From contig JANQES010000093.1 in assembly GCA_028278205.1 (NCBI GenBank), positions 1-52,771 of the forward strand: DNA of 52,771 nt, read 5' to 3'. Each line of letters opens with the position of its first letter. The stretch's first letter is position 1. The notes below the pieces were generated by a model. That model had not been told where the DNA came from and did not search any database. It was given only the letters and a program-made list of their open reading frames with translations. Shown here in pieces: positions 16,421 to 25,101 of the stretch. The stretch comes from Rhodothermales bacterium (lineage in GTDB: Bacteria > Bacteroidota > Rhodothermia > Rhodothermales > Bin80). A program made the position numbers and the translations under genes.

Positions 16421-16894
16421 CTAATCCATCACAAAAACCGACTCGGCGAGGTCTTCGTGGCGGATCTCATCGACGGGTTCTTTTTTGCCTTCGCCGGCGT
16501 AGAGTTGGTTGGGGCAGTTGATGATGAGCGCGTCTTTGGCGCCGACGTTGCGATAGGCATGCACCACGCCGGGTGGCACGATAGCCACAGCGGGGTTGGC
16601 TTCGCCCAGATCCACCACCTGGCGATGACCGTAGGTGGGCGAGTCGGATCGGTTGTCCCAGAGGTGGAGGCGGAAGACGCCGTTGAAGAAGACGAAGAGG
16701 TCGGTTTGATCCCGGTGTTCGTGCGGGCCGCGCGCCACGCCGGGGTGCGTCATCGAGATGTAGCCCATCACGGGATGCAGCGACGGCGTCAATTCATCGT
16801 GCCGGTAAAACTCACTGAGCCAGCCGCGCGCATCGGTATACTTCGTCAGCGGCGTAATCGGGCAGCCGTCGATGGGGGCGTCTTTCCAATTCAT
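16421..16894 (-). CDS. dTDP-4-dehydrorhamnose 3,5-epimerase-like cupin
   Basis: 157 residues, shorter than typical RmlC (about 180). The cupin core has ARGPHEHRDQTDLFVFFNGV near 54-73 and AIVPPGVVHAYRNVGAKDAL near 104-123, as in RmlC and related sugar epimerases. It probably acts on a dTDP-4-keto-6-deoxy sugar made by the neighbouring RmlA/RmlB. Whether it is a 3,5-epimerase, a 3-epimerase or a ketoisomerase cannot be settled here. Confidence 0.8.
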   Translation of the reverse strand: MNWKDAPIDGCPITPLTKYTDARGWLSEFYRHDELTPSLHPVMGYISMTHPGVARGPHEHRDQTDLFVFFNGVFRLHLWDNRSDSPTYGHRQVVDLGEANPAVAIVPPGVVHAYRNVGAKDALIINCPNQLYAGEGKKEPVDEIRHEDLAESVFVMD

Positions 16895-16902
16895 ATGCTC
16901 AC

Positions 16903-17053
16903 GTTGTTCGCGTCAATTGTTCGCTTCGCTCACGTCATTCATGGTCATTTGCTTGCTGTCATTTATTGTCACGTTCAACCAATGACAATCACTGACGCGC
17001 CGTAGGCGCAACTGACGCACGCGAAGCGTGCCAATGACAGCGAAGCGAATGAC
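16903..17053. repeat. Second copy of the GTCATTTATTGTCACGTT inverted-repeat element
   Basis: Shares GTTCGCTTCGCTCACGTCAT, GTCATTTATTGTCACGTT and the opposing CCAATGACA / TGACGCGCCG pieces with 6250-6430. Its ends GTTCGCTTCGCTCACGTCAT and ATGACAGCGAAGCGAATGAC are approximately complementary. It lies between the rmlC-like and rmlA-like genes. Confidence 0.8.
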
Positions 17054-17055
17054 CT

Positions 17056-17808
17056 TTAATCCTCCAACTCCTCGTACGTCAGATCCCGTGCCAGGTCGTT
17101 GGCTTCGTGCCAGCCTTCGAGCGTGCCGGCGTCGCCCCACCAGCCGTGGAGGATGCCGTAGGTCAGTTCGCTGGCGTTGACGTAGGCCGTATTGACGTCG
17201 CTGACCTCGAACTCGCCCCGGCGGCTGGGTTCGAGGTTGCGGATGAAGTCGAAGACCTGCTTGTCGTAAAAATAGATGCCGGTGACAGAGTAATTGCTCG
17301 GCGGATCGGCAGGTTTTTCGATGATCTCGACGATGCGCCCGTCTTCGAAGCGCGGCACGCCGTAGCGTTCGGGGTCGTGCACTTCTTTGAGCAGGATCCG
17401 CGCGCCGCCGCCTTGTTGCCGGTAGATGGCTGCATCCTCGGCCAGGTCGTCGGCCAGGACGTTGTCGCCGAGGATGACGCAGAAGAGGTCGTCGCCGACG
17501 AAGTTTTCGCAGAGGCCGACGGCCTGCGCGATGCCGCCGGGCTGATCCTGCACGCGGTAGGTTAGATCCAGGCCGAGTTCGTGCCCGCTGCCCAGCAGGT
17601 TGACGACGTCGCCCATGTGCTCAGGGCTGGTCACGATGGCAATCTGGGTGATGCCGGCCCGCCGCATTCGCAAGAGCGGATGGTAGATCATCGGATACCG
17701 CCCGACCGGCAGCAAGTGCTTGTTGGTGACTTTGGTGAGCGGGAAGAGGCGGCTGCCCGTGCCTCCGGCCAGCACGACGCCCTTGAGGGTTGTAGATTCG
17801 GTTGTCAC
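17056..17808 (-). CDS. Glucose-1-phosphate thymidylyltransferase-like nucleotidyltransferase
   Basis: 250 residues. The nucleotide-binding signature LAGGTGSRLFPLT (14-26) is followed by NKHLLPVGRYPMIYHPL, CVILGDNVLADDL and IEKPADPPSNYSVTGIYFYD. It should make dTDP-glucose from dTTP and glucose-1-phosphate. It is slightly shorter than RmlA (about 290), which may mean the regulatory C-terminal part is absent, as in the short class of sugar nucleotidyltransferases. It sits between the rmlB and rmlC-like genes on the same strand. Confidence 0.88.
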   Translation of the reverse strand: MTTESTTLKGVVLAGGTGSRLFPLTKVTNKHLLPVGRYPMIYHPLLRMRRAGITQIAIVTSPEHMGDVVNLLGSGHELGLDLTYRVQDQPGGIAQAVGLCENFVGDDLFCVILGDNVLADDLAEDAAIYRQQGGGARILLKEVHDPERYGVPRFEDGRIVEIIEKPADPPSNYSVTGIYFYDKQVFDFIRNLEPSRRGEFEVSDVNTAYVNASELTYGILHGWWGDAGTLEGWHEANDLARDLTYEELED

Positions 17809-17845
17809 TGAGGTTTAAGGTTTAGTTTTTTTCTTGAGGGTGTAA

Positions 17846-17962
17846 AAGTATGGGGGTGTGGGAGGCTCTCAATTTTGGATTTTAGATTTTGGATTTTGGA
17901 TTGGTCTCTTTAGGCAACCAATCCAAAATCTAAAATCAGTAACCTTCCCATACTCCCATACA
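17846..17962. repeat. Nested GTATGGG and CAAAATC inverted repeats
   Basis: Inner arms of CAAAATC units at 17872-17903 (minus sense) and 17918-17938 (plus sense), with the conserved GATTGGTCT spacer. Outside them are GTATGGGGGTGTGGGAGG (17847 onward) and CCTTCCCATACTCCCATAC (ending about 17962), a second heptamer family in inverted order. Two families are nested in one gap between rmlB and the rmlA-like gene. Confidence 0.88.
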
Positions 17963-17970
17963 TGATCTAT

Positions 17971-19062
17971 CTACCGCGCGGCATACTGCTGCTCGTAATA
18001 GGCGCGGTAGGAGGCGTCGTTGACGGCGTCGAGCCAGGGCTGGTTGTCGAGGTACCAGTTTACCGTGGCGCGCAGGCCGTCTTCGGGCGAATATTGCGGC
18101 TGCCAGCCGAGGGCGTCGCGCAGGTGCGTCGCGTCGATGGCATAGCGGAAGTCGTGGCCGGGTCGGTCTTTGACAAACGTGATCAGTTGCTGCGAGGTAC
18201 CCGCCGGGCGTCCGAGGACTTCATCGACCTGATCGAGCAGCATCGTGACCAGATCGAGGTTGCTGCGTTCGTTGTTGCCGCCTACGAGGTACGTCTCGCC
18301 CGGTGTGCCCCGGCGCAGGATCACGTCGATGGCGTCGCAGTGGTCGTGGACGTGGAGCCAGTCGCGGATGTTGTCGCCTTTGCCGTAGATGGGCACGGGC
18401 CGCTCGTGGAGGGCGTTCATAATCACGAGCGGAATCAACTTTTCGGGGAATTGGTAAGGGCCGTAGTTGTTCGAGCAGTTCGAGATGCTCACGGGCAGGC
18501 CGTAGGTGTGGGCGTAAGCCCGGACGAAATGGTCGGAGGCGGCTTTCGAGGCCGAGTACGGCGAGCGCGGGTCGTAGGCCGTCTCCTCGCTGAAAAAGCC
18601 GTCATCACCGAGGCTGCCGAAGACCTCGTCGGTCGAAACGTGGAAGAAGCGATAGCGCGCGGGGTCGTCGTCGCGGTCGGCCCAGGCGTGGCGCGCGGCT
18701 TCGAGCAGCGTCACGGTGCCCATCGTGTTGGTCTGCACGAACGCCAGTGGCGCCAGGATCGAGCGGTCGACGTGGCTCTCGGCGGCGAAGTGGACGACCG
18801 TCGTGAAGCCGCGCGTGGCGAAGAGTTCTTGCACGAGCGCGGCGTCGGCCACGTCGCCCTGGACAAACTGGTAGTTGTGCGCGTCCTCTATCGCAGTTAG
18901 ATTCATCAAGTTGCCGGCGTAGGTGAGTTTGTCGAGGTTGACGAACTGCACGTTGGGATAGCGCCGCACCATGCGCAGCAGAAAGTTCGACCCGATGAAG
19001 CCGGCGCCGCCGGTGACGAGCACGCAGGCCGGATGATGGATCACAGACGAGGAGGAGGTCAT
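17971..19062 (-). CDS. rmlB: dTDP-glucose 4,6-dehydratase
   Basis: 363 residues. The NAD-binding motif TGGAGFIGSN is near 18-27. Catalytic features are HVSTDEVFGSL (Thr/Asp/Glu triad) and YSASKAASD, with Tyr and Lys of the SDR dyad. Further motifs are SNCSNNYGPYQFPEKLIPL and GDNIRDWLHVHDHCDAI. It converts dTDP-glucose to dTDP-4-keto-6-deoxyglucose. It is the first gene of a minus-strand group rmlB, rmlA-like, rmlC-like. A reductase (rmlD) is not in this window, so the final sugar is uncertain. Confidence 0.95.
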   Translation of the reverse strand: MTSSSSVIHHPACVLVTGGAGFIGSNFLLRMVRRYPNVQFVNLDKLTYAGNLMNLTAIEDAHNYQFVQGDVADAALVQELFATRGFTTVVHFAAESHVDRSILAPLAFVQTNTMGTVTLLEAARHAWADRDDDPARYRFFHVSTDEVFGSLGDDGFFSEETAYDPRSPYSASKAASDHFVRAYAHTYGLPVSISNCSNNYGPYQFPEKLIPLVIMNALHERPVPIYGKGDNIRDWLHVHDHCDAIDVILRRGTPGETYLVGGNNERSNLDLVTMLLDQVDEVLGRPAGTSQQLITFVKDRPGHDFRYAIDATHLRDALGWQPQYSPEDGLRATVNWYLDNQPWLDAVNDASYRAYYEQQYAAR

Positions 19063-19103
19063 AGCGAGATACGTATTCGGGAAAGCCTCAGGAGATACTG
19101 CTT

Positions 19104-19178
19104 AGTTCGTACTTCGTATTGCGTACTTCGTATTGCGTAGGAGCGCTTTCATCACGCAGTACGCAATACGAACTACGC
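19104..19178. repeat. CGTACTT/CGTATTG heptamer inverted repeat
   Basis: Left arm 19104-19140 (GTTCGTACTTCGTATTGCGT) is two tandem 14-base units. The right arm 19153-19178 (CACGCAGTACGCAATACGAA) is the reverse complement. The same family is at 45934-45962. It lies between divergent rmlB and the Nudix gene. Confidence 0.88.
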
Positions 19179-19267
19179 TGGAACATACGCGCCGGTTATA
19201 AAGAACCGAAGCAGAGTGGTTCCGTCCGACGTGTGAGACGGCCTTATTCTTCCGGAACACTTAACCA

Positions 19268-19699
19268 ATGGGACGGATAACCTTTCAGGAGTCCGCAGGC
19301 GGCGTGATGATCGACCACGACCGCGTGCTCTTGATCCGCACCCGCACGCGGCGCGGGCAGACCGTGTGGACGTTCCCGAAAGGGCGCATCCGGCGCGGCG
19401 AGGCGTTCTGGGAGGCGGCCCTCCGCGAGATCCGCGAAGAAACCGGCTATCTCTGCCGCCTCAAACGCAAGCTCAAAGCCACCAAGTACATCTTCCGCAG
19501 CGACACCACGCAGATTCGCAAGACCGTCCACTGGTTTCTGGTCGAGCCGATCCGGCAGGCGGGCACCCCCAATCCGCGCGAAGTCAAAGAGATCGGCTGG
19601 TTTTCCCTGCCCGAAGCGCTCGAAAAGCTCACCTACGGCTCGGACCGCGGCCTGCTGCGCATCGCCGGAGACCTGCTCGACACCGGCGAGGAGCCGTGA
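19268..19699 (+). CDS. Nudix hydrolase
   Basis: 143 residues. A complete Nudix box begins at Gly39 and runs through Glu45, Arg53-Glu54, Glu57-Glu58 and Gly60 (GX5EX7REUXEEXGU). The N-terminus (ITFQESAGGVMIDHDRVLLI) and the KYIFRSDTTQIRKTVHWFLV strand resemble the diadenosine polyphosphate/8-oxo-dGTP type subgroup. It cleaves a nucleoside diphosphate linked to another moiety; the substrate is not assigned. It lies upstream of polA but is separated by a hairpin, so co-transcription is uncertain. Confidence 0.92.
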   Translation: MGRITFQESAGGVMIDHDRVLLIRTRTRRGQTVWTFPKGRIRRGEAFWEAALREIREETGYLCRLKRKLKATKYIFRSDTTQIRKTVHWFLVEPIRQAGTPNPREVKEIGWFSLPEALEKLTYGSDRGLLRIAGDLLDTGEEP

Positions 19700-19740
19700 C
19701 GCAGGGTTGACAGCGGCGTTTCCTATCTTCTGAGGACGGG

Positions 19741-19808
19741 GTGTTATAGTGTTTTGGTGTTATGGTGTTTTAGTTCTTTTCCGCAAACACTCGAACACTA
19801 AAACACCC
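19741..19808. repeat. AAAACACT inverted repeat
   Basis: Left arm 19741-19775 (GTGTTATAGTGTTTTGGTGT) and right arm 19785-19808 (AAACACTCGAACACTAAAAC). It lies between the Nudix gene and polA. Confidence 0.88.
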
Positions 19809-19841
19809 CTCCAACCGTTGACATCAAGCTGAACCTGATAC

Positions 19842-22652
19842 ATGAGCGAAGTTCAAACCAACAGCACCAAACGCCTCTACCTCATCGACGCGATGGCGCT
19901 GGCCTATCGGTCGCATTTTATTTTCATCAGCCGGCCTTTGATCAACTCGAAGGGGCAGAACACCTCGGCCAGCTACGGCTTTACCAACGCGCTGCTCAAG
20001 CTCATCGAAGATCACGAAATCGATCACATGGCCGTCGTCTTCGACGTGATGGGGCCGGGCGAGACGTTTCGGTCGGAGATGTACGAAGACTACAAAGCCC
20101 ATCGCGAGCCGCCGCCGGACGACCTGCTGGCCAATCTGCCGTGGATCAAAGCCATCGTCGAAGCCCTCGACATCCCCGTCGTCGAAGAACCGTACGTCGA
20201 AGCCGACGACGTCATCGGCACGCTGGCTCGCCGCGCCGAGGCCGATGGGGCGGAGGTGGTCATCGTCTCGCCCGATAAAGATTTTCAACAACTGCTCAGC
20301 CGGCGCATCTCGATCTTTCGCCCCGCCCATCGCGGCGAAGATTTTGATCCGATCACCGACGAGAGCTTCCGCGAAAAACACGGCGTCGATCCCATTCAGT
20401 TTATCGACATGCTGGCGTTGATGGGCGATACCAGCGACAACGTCCCCGGCGTGCCCGGCATCGGCCCGAAGACCGCCGCCAAGCTCATCGCCGAGTACGG
20501 CAGTGTCGAAAACCTGCTCGACCATGCCGAAGAGATCAAAGGCAAAAAAGCCCGCGAAGGTCTCCTCAATCACCCCGACGATGCGCGCCTGAGCAAAAAG
20601 CTCGTCACCATCAAAACCGATCTCGACGTAGACCTCGACTGGCACACCCTGCGTCGTGCGGAGATGGACCGGCGCAAGCTGCTGGCGCTGTTTCGCGAAC
20701 TCGAATTCCGCACGCTCACCCGCCGCCTCGAAGACAGCGGCGAGGTGCTCAAAAGCAAAGCACAGGAACGCGCCGCCGCCGGCGAGCAGTTCGACCTTTT
20801 CGGCGGCGCCGACGATACGTCGCTCGATTTCGACTTCGGCCCGTACGAAGCGGTCAAACAGTACGATCCGGACGACGTGGATTACCGGATCATCCGCAAC
20901 AAAGCCCAGCTCGATGTGCTGGCCGAAGAACTGGCCGCGCAAGACCGCTTCGCCCTCGACACCGAGACCACGTCGGTCGATGAAATGATTGCGTCGCTGG
21001 TGGGGCTTTCGTTGTCGTGGAAGGAAAAGCAGGGCGTCTACGTGCCCACGCCGCTGCCCGACGGCACCTCGACCGATGACGTGTTGGCCGTTTTAGGGCC
21101 GTTGTTCAAAGGCACCATCATCGGGCAAAATTTGAAGTACGACATGGTGGTGCTGGCCCGCCACAAAGCGCCGGTGCAGGGGACGCTCTTCGACACGATG
21201 GTGGCGCATTACCTGATCGCCCCCGAAGCCGAGCACAACCTCGACGCGCTGGCTCGCCAGTACCTGAGCTACCGGACGATCCCTATCAGCGATCTCATCG
21301 GCACGGGCAAAAACCAGCTTTCGATGCTCGACGTGCCCATCGACAAAGTGGGGCCGTACGCCTGCGAAGACGCCGACATCTCGTTCCGCCTCGCCAACAT
21401 TTTGCACGACGAACTCGAAAAAAACGGCCTGCTAAACATCGCCGAAAAAATCGAGTTTCCGCTGATTTACGTGTTGGCCGAGATGGAGATGACCGGCATC
21501 CACATCGATGCTGCCATCTTGAACGAGATCTCGGCGCACCTCGCCGCCGAGTTGAAACGCCTCGAAGCGGAGATTTACGAGCAGGCCGGCGAGGAATTTA
21601 AGATCGGCTCGACGCAGCAGTTGGGCAGGGTTTTATTCGAAAAGCTGGGCCTGCGCGTCGTCTCGAAGACGAGCAAGGGCAAGCCGTCGACGAAAGAGAG
21701 CGTGCTGCTGGAACTCTCCACCGAGCACCCGCTGCCGGGCCTCCTGCTCGACTGGCGCAAGCTCTCGAAACTCAAAAACACCTACGTCGATACCCTCGGC
21801 GATCTGGCCCATCCCGAAACGGGCCGCGTCCACACCGATTTCAACCAGACGGTGGCGGCGACGGGTCGATTGAGTTCAAGTTCGCCAAACTTACAAAACA
21901 TCCCCGTCCGTACCGACCTGGGGCGCGAGATCCGCAAGGCGTTCGTCCCGCGCGAGGGGTGGACGCTGCTGGCGGCAGACTACGTGCAGATCGAACTGCG
22001 CATCCTGGCCTCGATGAGCGGCGACAAAGCGCTCACGCAAGACTTCGCCGACGGCAAAGACATCCACACGGCCACGGCGGCACGCGTCTTCCACATCGAG
22101 CCCGACGCCGTAGACCGCGATCAGCGGCGCAAAGCCAAAGAGGTCAACTACGGCATTCCGTACGGCGTCTCGCCGTGGGGTCTGGCGCAGCGCCTCCGCA
22201 GCTCGGTGCAGGAGTCGCAAGAACTCATCGAACAATACCAGCGCACCTATCCCGACATCTCGCGCTGGCTCGTCGAGACCGTCGAAGAAGCCCGCGAGAA
22301 AGGTTACGTCGAGACGCTCCTGGGCCGCCGTCGCTACGTGCCGACGATCAACGCGAGCAACCGCATCGAGCGGTCTTTTGCCGAGCGCGTGGCTGTCAAC
22401 ATGCCCATCCAGGGCACGCAGGCCGATATGATCAAGATCGCCATGGTCAACATCCACCGGCGGATGCGGGAGGAGGATCTCAAGAGCAAGATGCTCCTCC
22501 AGGTCCACGACGAACTCGTCTTCGAAGTGCCGCCGGGCGAGGAGCCGGCAATGCGCCGGTTGATCGAAGAAGAAATGACCAACGCCCTGCCGCTCGCCGT
22601 GCCGGTGGAGGTAGATGTCAACGCGGGGGATAACTGGTTGGACGCCCATTAG
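19842..22652 (+). CDS. polA: DNA polymerase I
   Basis: 936 residues, full length. The 5'-3' exonuclease/flap domain is about 1-305 (MALAYRSHF, VIVSPDKDFQQLL, PGIGPKTAAKLI). The 3'-5' exonuclease domain starts near 335; its acidic residues look intact: ALDTETTS near 371-378, GQNLKYDM, and YACEDADISF. The polymerase domain is about 560-936, with motif A (AADYVQIELRILA, about 711), motif B (RRKAKEVNYGIPYGVS, about 765) and motif C (LLQVHDELVFEVP, about 888). It fills gaps and removes RNA primers in replication and repair. All three activities look intact, unlike in some relatives that have lost proofreading. Confidence 0.97.
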   Translation: MSEVQTNSTKRLYLIDAMALAYRSHFIFISRPLINSKGQNTSASYGFTNALLKLIEDHEIDHMAVVFDVMGPGETFRSEMYEDYKAHREPPPDDLLANLPWIKAIVEALDIPVVEEPYVEADDVIGTLARRAEADGAEVVIVSPDKDFQQLLSRRISIFRPAHRGEDFDPITDESFREKHGVDPIQFIDMLALMGDTSDNVPGVPGIGPKTAAKLIAEYGSVENLLDHAEEIKGKKAREGLLNHPDDARLSKKLVTIKTDLDVDLDWHTLRRAEMDRRKLLALFRELEFRTLTRRLEDSGEVLKSKAQERAAAGEQFDLFGGADDTSLDFDFGPYEAVKQYDPDDVDYRIIRNKAQLDVLAEELAAQDRFALDTETTSVDEMIASLVGLSLSWKEKQGVYVPTPLPDGTSTDDVLAVLGPLFKGTIIGQNLKYDMVVLARHKAPVQGTLFDTMVAHYLIAPEAEHNLDALARQYLSYRTIPISDLIGTGKNQLSMLDVPIDKVGPYACEDADISFRLANILHDELEKNGLLNIAEKIEFPLIYVLAEMEMTGIHIDAAILNEISAHLAAELKRLEAEIYEQAGEEFKIGSTQQLGRVLFEKLGLRVVSKTSKGKPSTKESVLLELSTEHPLPGLLLDWRKLSKLKNTYVDTLGDLAHPETGRVHTDFNQTVAATGRLSSSSPNLQNIPVRTDLGREIRKAFVPREGWTLLAADYVQIELRILASMSGDKALTQDFADGKDIHTATAARVFHIEPDAVDRDQRRKAKEVNYGIPYGVSPWGLAQRLRSSVQESQELIEQYQRTYPDISRWLVETVEEAREKGYVETLLGRRRYVPTINASNRIERSFAERVAVNMPIQGTQADMIKIAMVNIHRRMREEDLKSKMLLQVHDELVFEVPPGEEPAMRRLIEEEMTNALPLAVPVEVDVNAGDNWLDAH

Positions 22653-22674
22653 ATTTTTCCTGGTGGAAAAATCT
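22651..22674 (+). terminator. Terminator at the end of polA
   Basis: Perfect stem AGATTTTTCC / GGAAAAATCT with loop TGGT, overlapping the polA stop codon. Confidence 0.85.
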
Positions 22675-22803
22675 AAAAGGGTTTGGTATGGAGGCGTATT
22701 TTATTTCGGGAGTTGGTCAAAATGGCTCGTTGAATGGTTATATTCTCGACCAGTAATCTCCATCAGAGAGGGGAATTTGCCGGATTCTGATCAAACAACA
22801 AAG

Positions 22804-23229
22804 ATGAACATTCTGGCATTTCTTGCTAATCTTGGCTCATTAGCCGGTTTCATACTCACGCTGTATGTCTATTACAAATTGCGTCAGTTGTGGAAACAGT
22901 ATGCGCTGATTTATAGGGTGCCTGTGGCGGTTGAACAGCTAGAGGAGGTTCGCCATCAACTCGCTGAAAAAAACAACGCTCCATCGCCCTCAAGGCAAGA
23001 ATTATTAGCTGTTCTTGGAGAGATGAAGGCTGCACTGGAATCTATTGCGCGCAATATTGGTACTGACTATGGGAGGGGGTTTCGGGAGTTGAGATTGAAG
23101 ATCAGAGACGCTGAACGTGACAAACCACTTAACCCTGAAAAGCTTGACGAGATTTATGCGAACAGCATCCATCTTGCCAGGCGAGCGCTCGATATCGTAG
23201 AGGACAGAAAACACCGCTTGAGTCCATGA
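22804..23229 (+). CDS. Small membrane-anchored helical protein, unknown
   Basis: 141 residues from the ATG at 22804; the upstream open frame overlaps the polA end and terminator. One N-terminal hydrophobic helix (about 3-24) is followed by a long charged helical region (LRQLWKQYALIYRVPVAVEQ, then MKAALESIARNIGTDYGRGF). Base use is clearly more AT-rich than the flanking polA and M16 genes, which suggests acquisition from elsewhere. It overlaps the next gene by four bases (ATGA), so the two are translationally coupled. I do not recognise the family. Confidence 0.65.
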   Translation: MNILAFLANLGSLAGFILTLYVYYKLRQLWKQYALIYRVPVAVEQLEEVRHQLAEKNNAPSPSRQELLAVLGEMKAALESIARNIGTDYGRGFRELRLKIRDAERDKPLNPEKLDEIYANSIHLARRALDIVEDRKHRLSP

Positions 23230-23642
23230 GAGAAGAGGCTGATTTCGTAGGCACCATCGTCCGCTTAATGCGCTTGACCCGCCAAGGCAAGCTTGAATGG
23301 CATAGAACAACGCCATCCTCTCCTATCGATGGGCTGGCGCCTACTTATACCTCTGAGATAGGAAACTTACGTTTCAGCTTAGAGGATATCCGAAATCGCC
23401 GAAATCGCAATACAACCTTCGTGTATACTGGTACCTCTGGTAATACTACTGGCACCGTGGCTGTTGGTGTCTATTCTAGAAGAGTACCCAACTATCGCCT
23501 GGTTATTTCTGATCTAGAAAAGGGAGAAGAGATTGTTTCTCCACCACTTCAAGCTGCCGATGATCTAGCAGCAGTTGTAAGGGGATATGACCAGGACAAG
23601 CTCGAAGAGATCAATCGTCGCCTGGATGCCGAACTCGGATAG
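23226..23642 (+). CDS. Small conserved-looking protein with a TRQGKLEW-like motif, unknown
   Basis: 138 residues, start overlapping the stop of the preceding gene. The layout LMRLTRQGKLEWHR, then YTSEIGNLRFSLED, YRLVISDLEKGEEIVSPPLQ and a final LAAVVRGYDQDKLEEINR helix resembles a widespread group of small uncharacterised proteins with an 'L.R.T..GkL.W' start. That recognition is from memory. The predicted form is a beta sandwich plus a C-terminal helix, with no signal or membrane segment. Low GC and coupling with the membrane protein suggest a transferred two-gene unit. Confidence 0.65.
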   Translation: MREEADFVGTIVRLMRLTRQGKLEWHRTTPSSPIDGLAPTYTSEIGNLRFSLEDIRNRRNRNTTFVYTGTSGNTTGTVAVGVYSRRVPNYRLVISDLEKGEEIVSPPLQAADDLAAVVRGYDQDKLEEINRRLDAELG

Positions 23643-23692
23643 CGGATCAGTTCGAGGGTGAAACCGCCTCTTCCCGTTGCAGTATGAACCGA

Positions 23693-23722
23693 GCCGTCTC
23701 GCCCGAGGCGGCTTGTTTGTTT
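23693..23722 (+). terminator. Terminator after the two-gene insert
   Basis: GCCGTCTC / GAGGCGGC stem with a GCCC loop, then TTGTTTGTTTT. Confidence 0.75.
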
Positions 23723-23746
23723 TCACAAAAGGCAGTCCGAACATAG

Positions 23747-25072
23747 ATGGCGACAGAGACACCCACATCGCCCATTAAGAATATCCGCCAGGATATTCTT
23801 GAGGCGTTCGACTTTGTAGAGACCTCCGGCGGCATCGAGGAATACCGGCTTAAGCGCAACGATTTGCAGGTATTGCTTTATCCTGAAGCTGCCGCGCCCG
23901 TGGTGACGTTGATGGTGACCTACCGCGTCGGCAGCGGCGATGAGGCCACCGGGCTTACCGGCGCGACGCACTTCCTCGAACACCTGATGTTCAAAGGCAC
24001 CGAGCGGTTCAACAAGCAAAACGGCACGTCCGTGTTCAACATGCTCCAGCGCGTTGGCGCGCAGGTCAACGCGTCTACCTGGATCGACCGGACCAATTAC
24101 TACGAGCAGTTGCCCAGAGAGTACCTGCCGCTGGCCGTCGAAATCGAAGCCGACCGGATGCGCGGGGCGCTCATCACACCGGACGACCTGGAAGCTGAGC
24201 GCACCGTCATCCTCAACGAACTCGACCGGGGCCAGAACGAGCCGTTGCGCAACCTCTACAAGGCCGTCTGGAGCATGGCCTACATCGCCCACCCCTACCA
24301 TCACCCGACGATTGGCTGGCGCAGCGACGTCGAGCAGGTGACGGTGGAGGGATTGCGGCATTTTTACGATACCTACTACTGGCCCAACAACGCCACCGTC
24401 ACCATCGTCGGCGACTTCGAGCGGGCCGAGGCGCTCGGCCTGTTAGCGCAGCATTTCGGGGCCATCACGCGGTCGCCGGAGCCGGAGCCGGTGGGGCGAA
24501 CGCGGGAACCGGAGCAGCGCGGCGAACGACGCCTGACGGTGCGGGCCGCCGGCCACGTCGGGGCGCTCATGGCTGCCTATAAAACCCCCGAAGCCCTCCA
24601 CCCGGACACCGACGCCCTCAACGCGCTGGCGCAGGTGCTGGCCGCCGGCAAGAGCGGCTACCTCTACCGGCATCTGACCGACCGGGGCCTGACGGCGCAG
24701 GTGACGGCCTCTATGCCGAATGCGCGCGACCCCGGCCTGTTCTATTTTCTGGCGCTTTTAAGCCCCGGTCGCGCGCACGAAGAGGTCGAAGCCGCCCTCT
24801 ACGAGGTCGTGGCGCAGGTGCAGCAAGAAGGCATCACCGAAGCCGAGTTGCAGCGTGCCAAGAACCAGCTTCGCGCCCAGGAAGCCTACAGCCGCGACGG
24901 TTCCTACGCCATCGCCGCCCAGCTTAACGACGCCATTGCCGCCGGCGATTGGAAGCTCTACACCACCTTCCGCGAACGCCTCGAACGCGTCACCCTCGAC
25001 GACGTGCAACGCGTGGCGCAGACCTATCTGCGCGAAGACACTCGCACGGTCGGGTGGTACGTGCCGTCTTGA
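23747..25072 (+). CDS. M16 family zinc peptidase, active subunit
   Basis: 441 residues. The inverted zinc motif HFLEH is at 75-79 and the third ligand lies in ERTVILNE (about 151-158). Downstream are the HPTIGWRSDVEQVTVEGLRH and FYDTYYWPNNATVTIVGDFE segments of the family. The C-terminal half has the second M16-like domain. There is no signal peptide, so it is probably cytoplasmic or exported by another route. The next gene encodes an inactive homologue, matching the two-subunit arrangement of bacterial M16B enzymes, which form a clam-shaped chamber that cleaves peptides. Confidence 0.93.
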   Translation: MATETPTSPIKNIRQDILEAFDFVETSGGIEEYRLKRNDLQVLLYPEAAAPVVTLMVTYRVGSGDEATGLTGATHFLEHLMFKGTERFNKQNGTSVFNMLQRVGAQVNASTWIDRTNYYEQLPREYLPLAVEIEADRMRGALITPDDLEAERTVILNELDRGQNEPLRNLYKAVWSMAYIAHPYHHPTIGWRSDVEQVTVEGLRHFYDTYYWPNNATVTIVGDFERAEALGLLAQHFGAITRSPEPEPVGRTREPEQRGERRLTVRAAGHVGALMAAYKTPEALHPDTDALNALAQVLAAGKSGYLYRHLTDRGLTAQVTASMPNARDPGLFYFLALLSPGRAHEEVEAALYEVVAQVQQEGITEAELQRAKNQLRAQEAYSRDGSYAIAAQLNDAIAAGDWKLYTTFRERLERVTLDDVQRVAQTYLREDTRTVGWYVPS

Positions 25073-25101
25073 TGAGATTCAGCGATGTGCCCTTAGATGA
25101 C

